A program made the translations under genes and the position numbers. Positions 1 to 9,204 of a DNA stretch of 64,000 bases are shown in pieces. Under the pieces are notes generated by a model that worked only from the letters and a program-made list of their open reading frames with translations, was not told where the DNA came from and made no database searches. Source of the DNA: Tersicoccus solisilvae (GTDB taxonomy: Bacteria > Actinomycetota > Actinomycetes > Actinomycetales > Micrococcaceae); NCBI RefSeq assembly GCF_014643255.1, contig NZ_BMJI01000004.1, positions 62,001 through 126,000 on the forward strand. The letters run 5' to 3'. The stretch's first letter is position 1, and every line of letters begins with the position of its first letter.

Positions 1-307
1 TCTCCCCGGCGACGGCCTTCGCGTACGGGTCCAGCAGCAGCTTGTTGGGGTTGCAGCGCAGCCCCTGGGCCGGGTCGTTCGGCCCCTCGATGCGGTAGCC
101 GTAGCGCTGACCGGGCTGGATGTGAGGCAGGTAGCAGTGCCAGACGTAGCCGTCGACCTCCTGCAGCTCGACGCGCTCCTCGGTCCCATCGGCATCGATC
201 AGACACAGGACCACCTTCTCGGCGACCTCACTGAACAGCGCGAAGTTCGTGCCCGTGCCGTCGTAGGTGGCACCCAGCGGATAGGGGTTCCCGGGCCAGA
301 CTTCCAT
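1..307 (-). CDS. glgX: Glycogen debranching enzyme GlgX, N-terminal part (cut by window edge)
   Basis: Only the first 102 codons are present; the gene runs off the left edge. The protein opens [19 protein letters not shown] and continues with [12 protein letters not shown], the carbohydrate-binding (CBM48, early-set) N-terminus typical of GlgX-type isoamylases, which hydrolyse alpha-1,6 branches of glycogen in the cytoplasm. The catalytic GH13 barrel lies outside the window. I chose the ATG at 307 because GGAG sits about 6 bases upstream; an in-frame ATG at 331 has no ribosome binding site. A TreX/isoamylase label is possible, but the N-terminal wording is that of actinobacterial GlgX. Confidence 0.85.
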   Translation of the reverse strand, partial: MEVWPGNPYPLGATYDGTGTNFALFSEVAEKVVLCLIDADGTEERVELQEVDGYVWHCYLPHIQPGQRYGYRIEGPNDPAQGLRCNPNKLLLDPYAKAVAGE

Positions 308-343
308 GCACACTCCAGTCTCGACAGACATGATCGAAAGACA

Positions 344-349
344 ACGCTA
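344..349 (-). promoter_or_regulatory. Candidate -10 box for glgX
   Basis: TAGCGT on the minus strand fits the actinobacterial TANNNT -10 pattern and would start transcription about 30 nt before the glgX ATG. No good -35 is visible, so this is a weak call. The rest of the 308-454 gap shows nothing recognisable. Confidence 0.3.
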
Positions 350-454
350 CCCGGTCGCGGGCCCGGAGCGGGCATGGCTCTGGTCACATGATCAGCAGGC
401 TGTCGATCATGGCGAATTCGCGCAGGTCACGCCGACGCGCGCGACCGGCGGGGT

Positions 455-2035
455 TCAGCCGGCCAGGACGTCACGCACCGCGGCCGCCAGCGCGTCGATG
501 ACGGCGGTCGCGTGGATCGGACCGCCGGCGCCGGTGCCCTCCGGGTCGCGCGCTGCCGTGCGACCGGCCCGGCCGTGGAGCGACGCGGCGACGGCCGCGG
601 CAGCGGCCCACCGAACGTCCCCGCCCAGTCCCCGGTCGTCGAACGCGCGCGGGTGCTCGGCGACGCCGGCGAGGACGGCGCCGAGGATGCCGGCCAGGAC
701 GTCGCCGCTGCCGGCGGTGGACAGCCACGGGGTGGCGTCGGCCTGGCTGAAGGCGGTGCCGTCCGGCCCGGCCACGAGGGTCGTGGCGCCTTTGAGAAGC
801 ACCGTGCACCCCGTGATCCGGGCGGCCAGGCGGGCGTGGTGCAGGGGCCGCGCCTCGACGTCGGACCGCTCCACCGCAGCGCCATCGGCGGCGTGCCGGT
901 CGGACAGCAGCCGCGCGAGTTCGCCGGCGTGCGGGGTGAGCACCAGGTGCGCGGCCCCCTGCTCGGGCAGCACGCTCATGCCGCCGGCGTCCACGACGGC
1001 GGGGGTGCCGGTCCGGACGGCCGCCGCGAGGGCGGTCCGCACCCGGTCCAGCTGGGCCTCGTCGTCGTTGGTGCCGGGCCCGACGAGCCAGGCCTGCACG
1101 TGCACGTCACCGGGCTGCTGCGCGCTGCAGACCGCGTCCGGGGTGCGCGCGTTGATGAGGCCTCCCACGGCCTCCGGCCCGAGGTAGCGGACCATGCCGA
1201 CGCCCGCGGCCGCCGCGGCGGCGGTGGTGAGCAGGGCCGCGCCCGGGTACTGCGCCGACCCGGCGACGACGCCGAGCACGCCGCGGCTGTACTTCTGGGC
1301 GCTGCGGGCGGGCGTGGGCCACAGGGCCCGCAGCTCCGCCGTCTGCAGGCGGCGCAGGTCCGGGTCCGGCAGGTCCGCCTCGATGCCGAGGGGGACGACG
1401 GTCAGAGTGCCCCGCGCGGCCTCCCCGGCCCCGGCCAGATGCCCGACCTTCGCGCCGCCGAACGTGGCGGTCGCGTCGGCGGTGACGTGCTCGCCCGGAG
1501 CCTCCCCGGTGTCCGCGTCGATGCCGGAGGCGATGTCGCAGGCCAGGACGGTGACGACGCCGGTCCGGCGGAGGTCCTCGAGGTGGGCGGCGAGGCCGGC
1601 CGCGGGCTCTCGCAGGCCGCCCGAGGCGCCGGTGCCGAGGATGCCGTCGATGACGACGTCGGCGTCGGCGAGCAGCCGGCGTGCGGCGTCGGTGGACGCG
1701 TCGTCGTCGGCGAGGCGCACGACGTCGCCGCCCGCGGCGTGCACGTCGGCCAGCCCGGGCTCGTGGGCGCGGTCGGCGACGAGGATGGCGGCGGGTCTCA
1801 GACCCCGGCGGGCCAGCAGGGCGGCCGCCCAGAGGGCGTCGCCGCCGTTGTTGCCGGAACCGGCCAGGGCCACCACCCGGGCGCCGTAGCGGGGGCGCCG
1901 TCGGGCGTCGAGCAGGGCCAGTGCCGCGCCGGCCAGGCCGTGCGCGGCCCGGCGCATCAGCGCGTCCCCCGCCCCGGCGTCGAGACGCGGTGCCTCCGCG
2001 GCGCGGATCTGCGCGCCGGTCCAGGCGTTCAGCAT
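455..2035 (-). CDS. nnr: Bifunctional NAD(P)H-hydrate repair enzyme (epimerase plus dehydratase)
   Basis: 526 aa, the usual length of the fused YjeF_N/carbohydrate-kinase-like protein. Residues 1 to about 215 form the epimerase half (motif GSGNNGGDA at 59-67), which interconverts R- and S-NAD(P)HX. The C-terminal half is the ADP/ATP-dependent dehydratase, with the anion-hole motif STAGSGDVLAGILGA near residue 430. Together they repair hydrated NAD(P)H in the cytoplasm. It follows acpS (48-bp gap) and glmS on the same strand, probably as one transcript. This acpS-nnr pairing next to glmS is common in Actinobacteria. Assignment is secure from both domain signatures. Confidence 0.95.
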   Translation of the reverse strand: MLNAWTGAQIRAAEAPRLDAGAGDALMRRAAHGLAGAALALLDARRRPRYGARVVALAGSGNNGGDALWAAALLARRGLRPAAILVADRAHEPGLADVHAAGGDVVRLADDDASTDAARRLLADADVVIDGILGTGASGGLREPAAGLAAHLEDLRRTGVVTVLACDIASGIDADTGEAPGEHVTADATATFGGAKVGHLAGAGEAARGTLTVVPLGIEADLPDPDLRRLQTAELRALWPTPARSAQKYSRGVLGVVAGSAQYPGAALLTTAAAAAAGVGMVRYLGPEAVGGLINARTPDAVCSAQQPGDVHVQAWLVGPGTNDDEAQLDRVRTALAAAVRTGTPAVVDAGGMSVLPEQGAAHLVLTPHAGELARLLSDRHAADGAAVERSDVEARPLHHARLAARITGCTVLLKGATTLVAGPDGTAFSQADATPWLSTAGSGDVLAGILGAVLAGVAEHPRAFDDRGLGGDVRWAAAAAVAASLHGRAGRTAARDPEGTGAGGPIHATAVIDALAAAVRDVLAG

Positions 2036-2083
2036 GCTCGGTCCCCTCTGCTCGCGTCGGCCACCGGCGGCGGCCGGAGCCGC

Positions 2084-2452
2084 TCAGTCGGCGGCATCCT
2101 CGCCTTCGGCGATCACCATGCCGGTGGCGATGTCGCCGTCGTGGCTGATGGACACGTGCCAGCGGGCGATGCCACGCTCGGCGGCCACCGCGGCCACGCT
2201 GTCGCACAGCCGCAGCACGGGGGCTCCGGCGTCGTCGGTCTCGACCCAGCAGTGCTGCCAGTTCATGCCGGCGGGAGCGCCCAGCGCCTTGGCGGTGGCC
2301 TCCTTGACGGCGAATCGCGCGGCGAGGGACCGCAGGGGCAGGCCGCGCTCGGCGGGCACGAACAGCCGCTCGACCAGCCGGGGGGTGCGGGCGAGCTGGG
2401 CGGCGAACCGCTCGACCGCCACGACGTCCACGCCGATGCCGCGGATGCCCAC
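2084..2452 (-). CDS. acpS: Holo-[acyl-carrier-protein] synthase
   Basis: 122 aa. AcpS moves the 4'-phosphopantetheine arm from CoA to a serine of acyl carrier protein. The Mg-binding pair is visible: Asp9 in GIGVDVV and Glu51 in the [13 protein letters not shown] block. The C-terminal [14 protein letters not shown] motif matches the family. It starts 7 bp after the glmS stop codon, so it is very likely co-transcribed with glmS and nnr. coaA, which makes the first committed CoA intermediate, lies just beyond glmS on the opposite strand. Confidence 0.95.
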   Translation of the reverse strand: MGIRGIGVDVVAVERFAAQLARTPRLVERLFVPAERGLPLRSLAARFAVKEATAKALGAPAGMNWQHCWVETDDAGAPVLRLCDSVAAVAAERGIARWHVSISHDGDIATGMVIAEGEDAAD

Positions 2453-2459
2453 GCCGGGC

Positions 2460-4343
2460 CTACTCGACCGTGACGGACTTGGCGAGGTTGCGGGGCTGGT
2501 CCACGTCGTAGCCCTTGGAATCGGCCAGCTGGCACGCGAAGAGCTGCAGGGGGACGGTGGTCAGCAGCGGGGCGAGCAGCACCGGCGCCTGCGGGACACG
2601 GATCACCTCGTTCGCGTACGGGGTGACCGCCTCGTCGCCCTCCTCCGCGATCACGATGGTGATGGCACCACGGGCGCGCACCTCCTGGATGTTGGAGACG
2701 ACCTTGGCGTGCAGCGAGTCGCGGCCGCGCGGGGACGGCACGATGACGAACACCGGCTGCCCCTCCTCGACCAGCGCGATCGGCCCGTGCTTCAGCTCGC
2801 CGGCGGCGAAACCCTCGGCGTGGATGTAGGCGATCTCCTTGAGCTTCAGGGCGCCCTCGAGGGCCACCGGGTAGCCGACGTGGCGGCCGAGGAACAGCAC
2901 CGACTCCGCGTCGGACATGCGCCGGGCCAGGTCGGTGACCTCCCCGCCGGCGTCGAGCACCGTCTGGATCTTGGCGGGGATCTCCTGCAGCTCGCGGAGC
3001 ACCTCGCGCACCTCGTCGGGGAACTTGGTGCCGCGCAGCTGGGCGAGGTAGAGGCCCAGCAGGTAGGCGGCGGCGATCTGGGAGAGGAAGGCCTTGGTGG
3101 ACGCCACCGCGATCTCGGGGCCGGCGTGCGTGTAGATCACGGCGTCGGACTCGCGCGGGATGGTCGAGCCGTTGGTGTTGCAGATGGAGACGACCTTGGC
3201 GCCCTGCTCGCGGGCGTGCCGCACCGCCATCAGGGTGTCCATGGTCTCGCCGGACTGGGAGAACGCGACGACGAGGGTCTTCTCGTTGACGATCGGGTCC
3301 CGGTAGCGGAACTCGTGGGCGAGCTCGACCTCGGTGGGGATCCGGCACCAGTGCTCGATCGCGTACTTGGCGACCTGGCCGGCGTAGGCGGCGGTGCCGC
3401 ACGCCACGACGACAATCTTGTCCACCGAGCGCAGGATCGACTCGTCGATGCGCAGCTCGTCGAGCATCAGGTTGCCGTGCTGGTCGAGGCGGCCCATCAG
3501 GGTCTGTTCGACGGCGAGGGGCTGCTCGTTGATCTCCTTGAGCATGAAGGAGGAGTAGCCGTCCTTCTCGGCGGCGGCGGCGTCCCAGTCGACCTGGTAC
3601 TCGGTGCCGGTGGCGGGGGCGCCGTGGAAGTCGGTGATGTCCATCGCCTCGGGGGTGATGGTGACGATCTGGTCCTGGCCGAGCTCGACGGCGCGCCGCG
3701 TGTAGTCGATGAAGCCGGAGACGTCGGAGCCGAGGAAGTTCTCGCCCTCGCCCAGCCCCACCACGAGCGGGGAGCTGCGCCGCGCGGCGACGACGACGTC
3801 GGGGGCGTCGGCATGCACGGCCAGGAGGGTGAAGGCTCCCTCGAGCCGCTGGCAGGCGCGCTGCATGGCGGTGGTCAGGCGCTGACCGGGGTCGGCCACC
3901 TCGTCGGCGAGGGACCGGTAGAGCCGGGCGAGGAGGGCGGCGGCGACCTCGGTGTCGGTCTCGGAGAGGAACACGTGACCGGCGTCGAGCAGCTCGGCCT
4001 TGAGCTCCGCGAAGTTCTCGATGATGCCGTTGTGGATGACGGCGAGCCGGCCTTCGTCGGCCAGGTGGGGGTGCGCGTTGCGGTCGGTCGGGCCGCCGTG
4101 GGTGGCCCACCGGGTGTGCCCGATGCCGGTGACCGCGTCGGGCAGCGGCTCGCGCTCGATCTCGTCGAGGAGGTTGGAGAGCTTGCCGGACTTCTTCCGG
4201 GAGTCGATGGCGCCGTCCGCGACGACGGCGACGCCGGCGGAGTCGTAGCCGCGGTACTCGAGGCGCCGCAGCCCCTCGAGCACGACGTTGAGAGCGGTGT
4301 GGGCGTGCCCGGGCCGCCCGACGTAACCAACGATTCCACACAT
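2460..4343 (-). CDS. glmS: Glutamine--fructose-6-phosphate aminotransferase (isomerizing)
   Basis: 627 aa. GlmS makes glucosamine-6-phosphate from fructose-6-phosphate and glutamine, the entry to UDP-GlcNAc and peptidoglycan. The start is set by MCGIVGYVG: Cys2 becomes the N-terminal nucleophile of the glutaminase domain, so upstream in-frame starts are wrong. Two SIS sugar-isomerase domains follow ([21 protein letters not shown]). The protein ends [13 protein letters not shown], the conserved C-tail. No glmS ribozyme-like leader is evident in the 163-bp gap to coaA. The next enzyme of the pathway, glmM, is encoded 2 kb away. Confidence 0.97.
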   Translation of the reverse strand: MCGIVGYVGRPGHAHTALNVVLEGLRRLEYRGYDSAGVAVVADGAIDSRKKSGKLSNLLDEIEREPLPDAVTGIGHTRWATHGGPTDRNAHPHLADEGRLAVIHNGIIENFAELKAELLDAGHVFLSETDTEVAAALLARLYRSLADEVADPGQRLTTAMQRACQRLEGAFTLLAVHADAPDVVVAARRSSPLVVGLGEGENFLGSDVSGFIDYTRRAVELGQDQIVTITPEAMDITDFHGAPATGTEYQVDWDAAAAEKDGYSSFMLKEINEQPLAVEQTLMGRLDQHGNLMLDELRIDESILRSVDKIVVVACGTAAYAGQVAKYAIEHWCRIPTEVELAHEFRYRDPIVNEKTLVVAFSQSGETMDTLMAVRHAREQGAKVVSICNTNGSTIPRESDAVIYTHAGPEIAVASTKAFLSQIAAAYLLGLYLAQLRGTKFPDEVREVLRELQEIPAKIQTVLDAGGEVTDLARRMSDAESVLFLGRHVGYPVALEGALKLKEIAYIHAEGFAAGELKHGPIALVEEGQPVFVIVPSPRGRDSLHAKVVSNIQEVRARGAITIVIAEEGDEAVTPYANEVIRVPQAPVLLAPLLTTVPLQLFACQLADSKGYDVDQPRNLAKSVTVE

Positions 4344-4506
4344 GCCTGCCAGCTTAGCGGGGGTCGTGGAGCCTCTCGGACACGGCACGGATGCGGCCCC
4401 GGTGACGTCCGCCGCACCGTCGGGCCGTCACCGCGTACCGCCGGACCCGCGGTGGCGGCCGCGCGCCAAGTGGACTCCCCCTGCCCCGACGGGCAGAATC
4501 GAGACG

Positions 4507-5502
4507 ATGAGCGTGGAGCCCGCGGGCCTCGTCCCGACCCTGTCCCCCCGTGCCCCGTCGGCGGAGCACGGGGTGAGTCCGTTCATCGAACTGGACCGCC
4601 CCACCTGGGCGCGGCTGTCCACCGAGATCGACTCCCCGCTCAACCAGGAGGACATCGACCGGCTGCGCGGCACGGGCGATCCCCTCGATCTGGACGAGAT
4701 CCGGGACGTGTACCTCCCGCTGTCCCGGCTGCTCAACCTCTACGTCGAGGCCGCCGGGCACACCCACAACGTCACCACGACGTTCCTGGGCGAACGGATG
4801 CACCGCACCCCGTTCGTCATCGCCGTCGCGGGCTCGGTGGCCGTGGGCAAATCCACGATCGCCCGCGTGCTGCGGGAGATGCTGCGCCGGTGGCCGAGCA
4901 CGCCCGACGTCCAGCTGGTCACCACGGACGGGTTCCTGTTGCCGAACGCGGAGCTGGAACGGCGGGGCCTGATGGAGCGCAAGGGCTTCCCGGAGTCCTA
5001 CGACCAGCGGGCGCTGCTGCGCTTCGTCGCCGCCGTCAAGAGCGGAGCCGAGGAGGTGCGCGCGCCCTGGTACTCGCACCTCGTCTACGACATCGTGCCC
5101 GACCGGGAGATCGTCGTCCGGCGCCCGGACGTGCTGATCGTCGAGGGCCTGAACGTGCTGCAGCCGGCCCGCCGGCATCGGGACGGGCGGGTGGGCCTGG
5201 CCCTGAGCGACTACTTCGACTTCTCCCTCTTCGTGGACGCCCGCACCGCGGACATCGAGAACTGGTACATCCAGCGGTTCCGCCAGCTGCGCTCGTCCGC
5301 GTTCGCCGACCCCCAGTCCTATTTCCGCCGATTCGCCACCCTCTCCGACGCGGAGGCCGAGGCCACCGCTCGCGGGTACTGGCGCGGGATCAACGAGCCG
5401 AACCTGACCGAGAACGTGCTGCCGACGCGCGGCCGCGCCCAGCTGGTGCTGAGCAAGGACGCGGACCATTCGGTGCGGCGCGTGCTGTTGCGGAAGACCT
5501 GA
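4507..5502 (+). CDS. coaA: Pantothenate kinase, type I
   Basis: 331 aa. It phosphorylates pantothenate with ATP, the first and rate-setting step of CoA synthesis. The Walker A loop GSVAVGKST lies at residues 109-117, as in bacterial type I PanK, and the body is typical (TTDGFLLPN, KGFPESYD, YSHLVYDIVP). The reading frame is open upstream to 4342, but that extension would overlap the glmS start. The ATG at 4507 gives the family length and normal N-terminus. It is divergent from glmS and followed after 1 nt by the lipoprotein gene. Confidence 0.95.
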   Translation: MSVEPAGLVPTLSPRAPSAEHGVSPFIELDRPTWARLSTEIDSPLNQEDIDRLRGTGDPLDLDEIRDVYLPLSRLLNLYVEAAGHTHNVTTTFLGERMHRTPFVIAVAGSVAVGKSTIARVLREMLRRWPSTPDVQLVTTDGFLLPNAELERRGLMERKGFPESYDQRALLRFVAAVKSGAEEVRAPWYSHLVYDIVPDREIVVRRPDVLIVEGLNVLQPARRHRDGRVGLALSDYFDFSLFVDARTADIENWYIQRFRQLRSSAFADPQSYFRRFATLSDAEAEATARGYWRGINEPNLTENVLPTRGRAQLVLSKDADHSVRRVLLRKT

Positions 5503-5503
5503 C

Positions 5504-5812
5504 GTGCGGGCGGCGAGCCGGGCGGGCCGGGCCCTGCGGGGCGTGGCGACGGTGACGGCTGTCGGCCTGCTGCTGGCCGCCTGCGACGGGCCCGCCCCGG
5601 AGCCGAGCCCGAGCCCGAGTTCGTCGACGGCGCCGGCGTCGTCCCCCGCCCCGACCGGGACGTCCCCCGAGACCACGCCGTCGCCGTCCGCCGCACCTTC
5701 CGTCACGGCGACGGGGCTGGCGCCCCGCCCCGTCCCGGTGCCGAGCTCGTTCACCCCGAGTCGCCCGACGCACGGTGTCACCGTCCCGCCGGACCCTCGC
5801 CCGACCCGCTGA
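5504..5812 (+). CDS. Small Ser/Thr/Pro-rich putative lipoprotein
   Basis: 102 aa from a GTG that lies 1 nt after the coaA stop, suggesting coupled translation. Residues 1-26 look like a type II signal peptide: Arg residues, then a hydrophobic stretch ending LLLAAC, with Cys27 the expected lipidated residue. The mature part is almost only Pro, Ser, Thr and Ala, so it would be a flexible cell-surface chain with no recognisable domain. It could be a linker-like surface protein. I cannot name a function; low-complexity composition in GC-rich DNA leaves some doubt that it is translated. Confidence 0.6.
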   Translation: MRAASRAGRALRGVATVTAVGLLLAACDGPAPEPSPSPSSSTAPASSPAPTGTSPETTPSPSAAPSVTATGLAPRPVPVPSSFTPSRPTHGVTVPPDPRPTR

Positions 5813-5816
5813 CCTC

Positions 5817-5834
5817 GTTCCCGGATCCGGGAAC
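5817..5834 (+). terminator. Palindrome downstream of the lipoprotein gene
   Basis: GTTCCCGGATCCGGGAAC is a perfect 18-bp palindrome beginning 4 nt after the lipoprotein stop codon. It can fold as a 7-bp stem with a GATC loop. No T-tract follows, as is usual in GC-rich Actinobacteria. It is a possible terminator of coaA-lipoprotein before mscL. Confidence 0.45.
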
Positions 5835-5886
5835 CTTCCGGCACGCCGCCACGTTGAGGTCTTTCGCGTTCCGTGATGGTGCCCGT

Positions 5887-5892
5887 TACGCT
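5887..5892 (+). promoter_or_regulatory. Candidate -10 of a leaderless mscL transcript
   Basis: TACGCT fits TANNNT and ends 6 nt before the mscL ATG, so transcription would begin at or next to the start codon. No Shine-Dalgarno sequence precedes the ATG, which agrees with leaderless translation. Confidence 0.45.
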
Positions 5893-5898
5893 GCTGCC

Positions 5899-6300
5899 AT
5901 GTTGCAGGGATTCAAGGAATTCATCATGAAGGGCAACGTGCTGGACCTGGCCGTTGCCGTGATCATCGGCGCGGCCTTCTCCAAGATCGTCGACGCCCTC
6001 GTCACCAATGTGCTGATGCCGCTCATCGCGGCACTGATCGGCTCCCCGAACTTCGACAGCTTCGCCCTCGTCACCATCAACGGCGTCGACGTCAAGTTCG
6101 GCGTCCTGCTCACCGCGATCGTCAACTTCCTGCTCGTCGCCGCCGCCGTCTACTTCGCCATCGTCCTGCCCATGAACAAGATGATCGAGCGGCGCAACCG
6201 CCGGCTCGGGATCGTCCCCGCCGACGCGCCCGCCGATCCGCAGGTGCAGCTGCTCACCGAGATCCGGGACTCCCTCGCGGCCGGCAACCCCCGCGCCTGA
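5899..6300 (+). CDS. mscL: Large-conductance mechanosensitive channel
   Basis: 133 aa, normal for MscL. The channel opens under membrane tension to release solutes on osmotic downshock. The N-terminal amphipathic start MLQGFKEFIMKGNVLDLAVAV leads into TM1, a periplasmic loop (residues about 45-70), then TM2 (VLLTAIVNFLLVAAAVYFAIV) and a charged cytoplasmic tail. An upstream in-frame ATG at 5854 would add 15 residues absent from the family. The gene converges on glmM and shares a bidirectional terminator with it. Confidence 0.95.
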   Translation: MLQGFKEFIMKGNVLDLAVAVIIGAAFSKIVDALVTNVLMPLIAALIGSPNFDSFALVTINGVDVKFGVLLTAIVNFLLVAAAVYFAIVLPMNKMIERRNRRLGIVPADAPADPQVQLLTEIRDSLAAGNPRA

Positions 6301-6323
6301 CCCCCACCCGCCACCGCCGACGC

Positions 6324-6363
6324 ACGAGGCCCGCCACCGGAACCATCCGGGGGCGGGCCTCGT
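6324..6363. terminator. Bidirectional terminator between mscL and glmM
   Basis: 12-bp arms ACGAGGCCCGCC (6324-6335) and GGCGGGCCTCGT (6352-6363) are perfectly complementary around a 16-nt loop. The hairpin lies between the ends of two convergent genes and can serve both. Confidence 0.8.
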
Positions 6364-6390
6364 CACGTCACGGGAACGCGGTCGGGCTGC

Positions 6391-7752
6391 TCAGACCTTC
6401 TCGACCAGGGCCAGACTGTCCCGCACGGCCTGCGCGAGGGACTCCGCCTCGATCCGAGCGGTGTCCATGTCCGCGGCCTCGACCATCACCCGGACGACCG
6501 GTTCGGTGCCGGAGGGCCGCAGCAGCACGCGGCCGGTCTCCCCGAGTCGCTCCTCGGTCGCGGCGATGACGGCCTGCAGATCCTCGTGGGTGGCGGCACG
6601 CGACTTGTCGACACCCTTGACGTTGATCAGCACCTGCGGCAGCCGGGTCATCTGCGCGGCGAGCGCGGAGAGGGGCGTGCCGGTGGCGGCCACCTGGGCG
6701 GCCAGCTGCAGCCCGGTGAGCACGCCGTCGCCGGTGGTCGCGTGGTCGGCGAAGATCACGTGGCCGGACTGCTCTCCGCCGAGCGAGTAGCCGCCCTCGC
6801 GCATGCGCTCCAGCACGTAGCGGTCGCCGACACCGGTCTCCTCGATCCGGATCCCGGCGTCCCGCAGCGCGAGCTTGAGCCCGAGATTGCTCATCACGGT
6901 CGCGACCAGCACGTCGTCGCGCAGGGCGTCGCGCTGCTTGAGCGAGAGGGCGAGGATGGCCATGATCTGGTCCCCGTCCACCTCCTCGCCGAGCTCGTCG
7001 ATCGCGAGGCACCGGTCGGCGTCGCCGTCGTGTGCGACGCCGAGGTCGGCGCCGTGCTCGAGGACGGCCGCACGGAGTGCCCCGAGGTGGGTCGAACCCA
7101 CGCCGTCGTTGATGTTGATGCCGTCCGGGTCCGCCCCGATCACGATCACCGTGGCGCCCGCGTCGGTGAAGGCCTGCGGCGAGCATCCGCTGGCGGCGCC
7201 GTTGGCGCAGTCGACGACCACGGTCAGCCCGTCCAGCCGCGCCGGCAGGGTCGCCAGCAGGTGCAGCACGTACCGGTCCTCGGCGTCGGCGAAGCGCTGG
7301 ATCCGGCCCACGTCGGCGCCGGTCGGCCGCCGCCGCTCCGGGCCGCGGAACACCGCCTCGATCTCGTCCTCGACGGCGTCGGGCAGCTTCTGGCCGCCGC
7401 GGGCGAAGAACTTGATGCCGTTGTCCGGCGCCGGGTTGTGTGAGGCGGAGATCATCACCCCGAAGTCGGCGCCGATGTCGGCGACGAGGAAGGCGGCCGC
7501 CGGGGTGGGCAGCACCCCCGCGTCGTACACGTCCACGCCCTCGCTCGCCAGGCCGGCGGCGGTGGCGGCGGCGATGAACTCGCCGCTGACCCGCGGGTCG
7601 CGTGCGAGCACCGCCCGGGGCCGCGCGCCCTGCTCGGTGCGGTCGTGGCCGAGCACCTGCGCGGCGGCCTGCGCCAACCCCAGTGCCAGCTCCGCCGTCA
7701 GGGTGCCATTGGCCAGCCCACGGACTCCATCGGTTCCGAACAATCTAGACAT
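6391..7752 (-). CDS. glmM: Phosphoglucosamine mutase
   Basis: 453 aa. GlmM converts glucosamine-6-phosphate to glucosamine-1-phosphate for UDP-GlcNAc synthesis. Family landmarks are all present: N-terminal [13 protein letters not shown], the phosphoserine loop [15 protein letters not shown], the Mg loop DGDADR and the phosphate-binding [13 protein letters not shown] chose the ATG at 7752 over an in-frame GTG at 7758 because a -10 box sits immediately upstream. It follows the rplM-rpsI unit on the same strand, a common actinobacterial order. It acts one step after GlmS, encoded nearby. Confidence 0.95.
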   Translation of the reverse strand: MSRLFGTDGVRGLANGTLTAELALGLAQAAAQVLGHDRTEQGARPRAVLARDPRVSGEFIAAATAAGLASEGVDVYDAGVLPTPAAAFLVADIGADFGVMISASHNPAPDNGIKFFARGGQKLPDAVEDEIEAVFRGPERRRPTGADVGRIQRFADAEDRYVLHLLATLPARLDGLTVVVDCANGAASGCSPQAFTDAGATVIVIGADPDGININDGVGSTHLGALRAAVLEHGADLGVAHDGDADRCLAIDELGEEVDGDQIMAILALSLKQRDALRDDVLVATVMSNLGLKLALRDAGIRIEETGVGDRYVLERMREGGYSLGGEQSGHVIFADHATTGDGVLTGLQLAAQVAATGTPLSALAAQMTRLPQVLINVKGVDKSRAATHEDLQAVIAATEERLGETGRVLLRPSGTEPVVRVMVEAADMDTARIEAESLAQAVRDSLALVEKV

Positions 7753-7760
7753 CGCCACTC

Positions 7761-7766
7761 ATCATA
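7761..7766 (-). promoter_or_regulatory. Candidate -10 of a leaderless glmM transcript
   Basis: TATGAT on the minus strand, a near-ideal -10, ends 8 nt before the glmM ATG, and no ribosome binding site is visible. This predicts a leaderless or near-leaderless mRNA. Confidence 0.5.
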
Positions 7767-7800
7767 GCGGCGGCCCCGGCGCCGTCGGCCCGCATCCGCC

Positions 7801-7873
7801 GTTCCCGGGGTCGCGGGGCGGCCCCGGGAACGACGAACGGCCGGCCACCCCGCGAGGGGAGACCGGCCGTTCG
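7801..7873 (-). terminator. Two consecutive hairpins after rpsI
   Basis: Nearest rpsI, CGAACGGCCGGCC (7834-7846) pairs with GACCGGCCGTTCG (7861-7873) with one mismatch. Farther on, GTTCCCGGGG (7801-7810) pairs perfectly with CCCCGGGAAC (7822-7831). Together they should end the rplM-rpsI transcript before the glmM promoter. Confidence 0.75.
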
Positions 7874-7898
7874 GTGGCGGCAGTGGTGCCGCGAAGGA

Positions 7899-8405
7899 TC
7901 AGCGCTTCGAGTACTGCGGGGCCTTGCGGGCCTTCTTCAGGCCGGCCTTCTTGCGCTCGATGACGCGGGCGTCACGGGTGAGGAAGCCGGCCTTCTTCAG
8001 GGTCGGCCGGTTGTTCTCCCGGTCGATCTCGTTCAGGGCCCGGGCGATGCCCAGGCGCAGCGCGCCGGCCTGACCGGAGGCGCCGCCACCGTCGATGCGG
8101 GCGATGACGTCGTACGCGCCCTCGAGCTCGAGGATGCGGAACGGGTCGTTCACCTCCTGCTGGTGCAGTTTGTTCGGGAAGTAGTTCCCCAGCTCGCGAC
8201 CGTTGATCGTCCAGCTGCCGGTGCCGGGCACCAGGCGGACGCGGGCGATGGCCTCCTTGCGCCGGCCGACGGCCGAGCCGGGGACGGTCAGGGCCGGGCG
8301 GGCCGCGGCGGGGGTCTCCGCGCCGGCGGCCGCCGACTCGCTGGTGTAGCTGGTCAGGGTGTCCTCGCCGTCGGCGGCGAAGGTCTGCTCGTCGTTCTGA
8401 GCCAC
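7899..8405 (-). CDS. rpsI: 30S ribosomal protein S9
   Basis: 168 aa. The conserved S9 core begins near residue 45 ([17 protein letters not shown]) and ends with the basic tail [11 protein letters not shown], whose terminal SKR reaches the P-site tRNA. The first 40 residues are an acidic, Ala/Thr-rich extension seen in many actinobacterial S9 proteins. It is paired with rplM (32 bp gap), the standard L13-S9 operon. Confidence 0.97.
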   Translation of the reverse strand: MAQNDEQTFAADGEDTLTSYTSESAAAGAETPAAARPALTVPGSAVGRRKEAIARVRLVPGTGSWTINGRELGNYFPNKLHQQEVNDPFRILELEGAYDVIARIDGGGASGQAGALRLGIARALNEIDRENNRPTLKKAGFLTRDARVIERKKAGLKKARKAPQYSKR

Positions 8406-8437
8406 GATTCTCCTTGGGTGTGCTTCGGGGCCCGCGA

Positions 8438-8881
8438 CTACTGCGCGACCTGGGTGATGGCGAACGTCTGGGGCTGCTGAGCGGCGTGGGGGTGCTCCGG
8501 CCCGACGTAGATCTTCAGCTTCGCCAGCTGCTTGGCGGCCAGCGAGTTCTTCGGCAGCATGCCCTTGACGGCCTTCTCCACCGCGCGAGCCGGGTTCTTC
8601 TCCAGCAGCTCGGCGTAGGTGACGGACTTGAGGCCGCCCGGGTAGCCGGAGTGCCGGTAGGCGCGCTTCTGCTCGGCCTTGGCGCCGGTCAGGGCGACCT
8701 TGTCGGCGTTGATGATGATGACGAAGTCACCGGTGTCGACGTGGGGGGCAAAGGTCGGCTTGTGCTTGCCGCGCAGCAGCGTTGCGGTCTGGCTGGCAAG
8801 GCGACCCAGGACGACGTCGGTGGCGTCGATGACATGCCACTTGCGGTCGATGTCACCGGGCTTCGGAGTGTACGTACGCAC
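8438..8881 (-). CDS. rplM: 50S ribosomal protein L13
   Basis: 147 aa, full length, with the L13 signature around [29 protein letters not shown]. It is an early-assembly protein that binds 23S rRNA. Translation starts at a GTG at 8881, supported by GAAGG 8 nt upstream. It heads the rplM-rpsI operon. Confidence 0.97.
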   Translation of the reverse strand: MRTYTPKPGDIDRKWHVIDATDVVLGRLASQTATLLRGKHKPTFAPHVDTGDFVIIINADKVALTGAKAEQKRAYRHSGYPGGLKSVTYAELLEKNPARAVEKAVKGMLPKNSLAAKQLAKLKIYVGPEHPHAAQQPQTFAITQVAQ

Positions 8882-9127
8882 GTTGTTTGCCTTCGTTTCG
8901 TTACAGTTCGTGGTGGCGCAACTGTGGACGCGCCGAGGTCGGTGCGAAGCGGGAGACGGCCAGGTGAGGGCTGAGCATCATCCCCTGATCCTCGACCGGC
9001 GCACCCCGTCGGCGATGTCCTGCAACCGGACCCGACCGGGGTGCGCGTGATCCGGGCAGGACACGCACAACAGCTGTCCACGATACCGGGTCCGCACCCC
9101 GCGGGTCAAAGCGAGCCCCCTCACCCT
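8882..9127 (-). other. Upstream region of rplM-rpsI, no gene seen
   Basis: The 323-bp gap between rplM and truA holds no convincing reading frame. This part should contain the rplM promoter, but I could not pick a clear -35/-10 pair. The remainder (9128-9202) is an inverted repeat listed separately. Confidence 0.5.
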
Positions 9128-9202
9128 CCGCCAGCTCGTCAATAGGTGTTCACCGGGGCCCCTCTCGAGCACCATATGGAGCATCTATTGACGAGCTGGC
9201 GG
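9128..9202. repeat. Long inverted repeat just downstream of truA
   Basis: CCGCCAGCTCGTCAATAG (9128-9145) and CTATTGACGAGCTGGCGG (9185-9202) are perfect 18-bp inverted repeats. Pairing extends to about 24 bp inward if G-T pairs are allowed. The roughly 39-nt centre contains three smaller palindromes (GGGGCCCC, CTCGAG, CATATG). The right arm starts 2 nt after the truA stop codon. A terminator for truA is the simplest reading, but the arms are longer and more AT-rich than the other terminators here. A miniature mobile or repetitive element is an alternative. Confidence 0.8.
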
Positions 9203-9204
9203 AC

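Noticed and set aside
308-331. Longer GlgX start at 331
   Set aside because: It adds eight residues not expected in the family and has no ribosome binding site, whereas 307 has GGAG.
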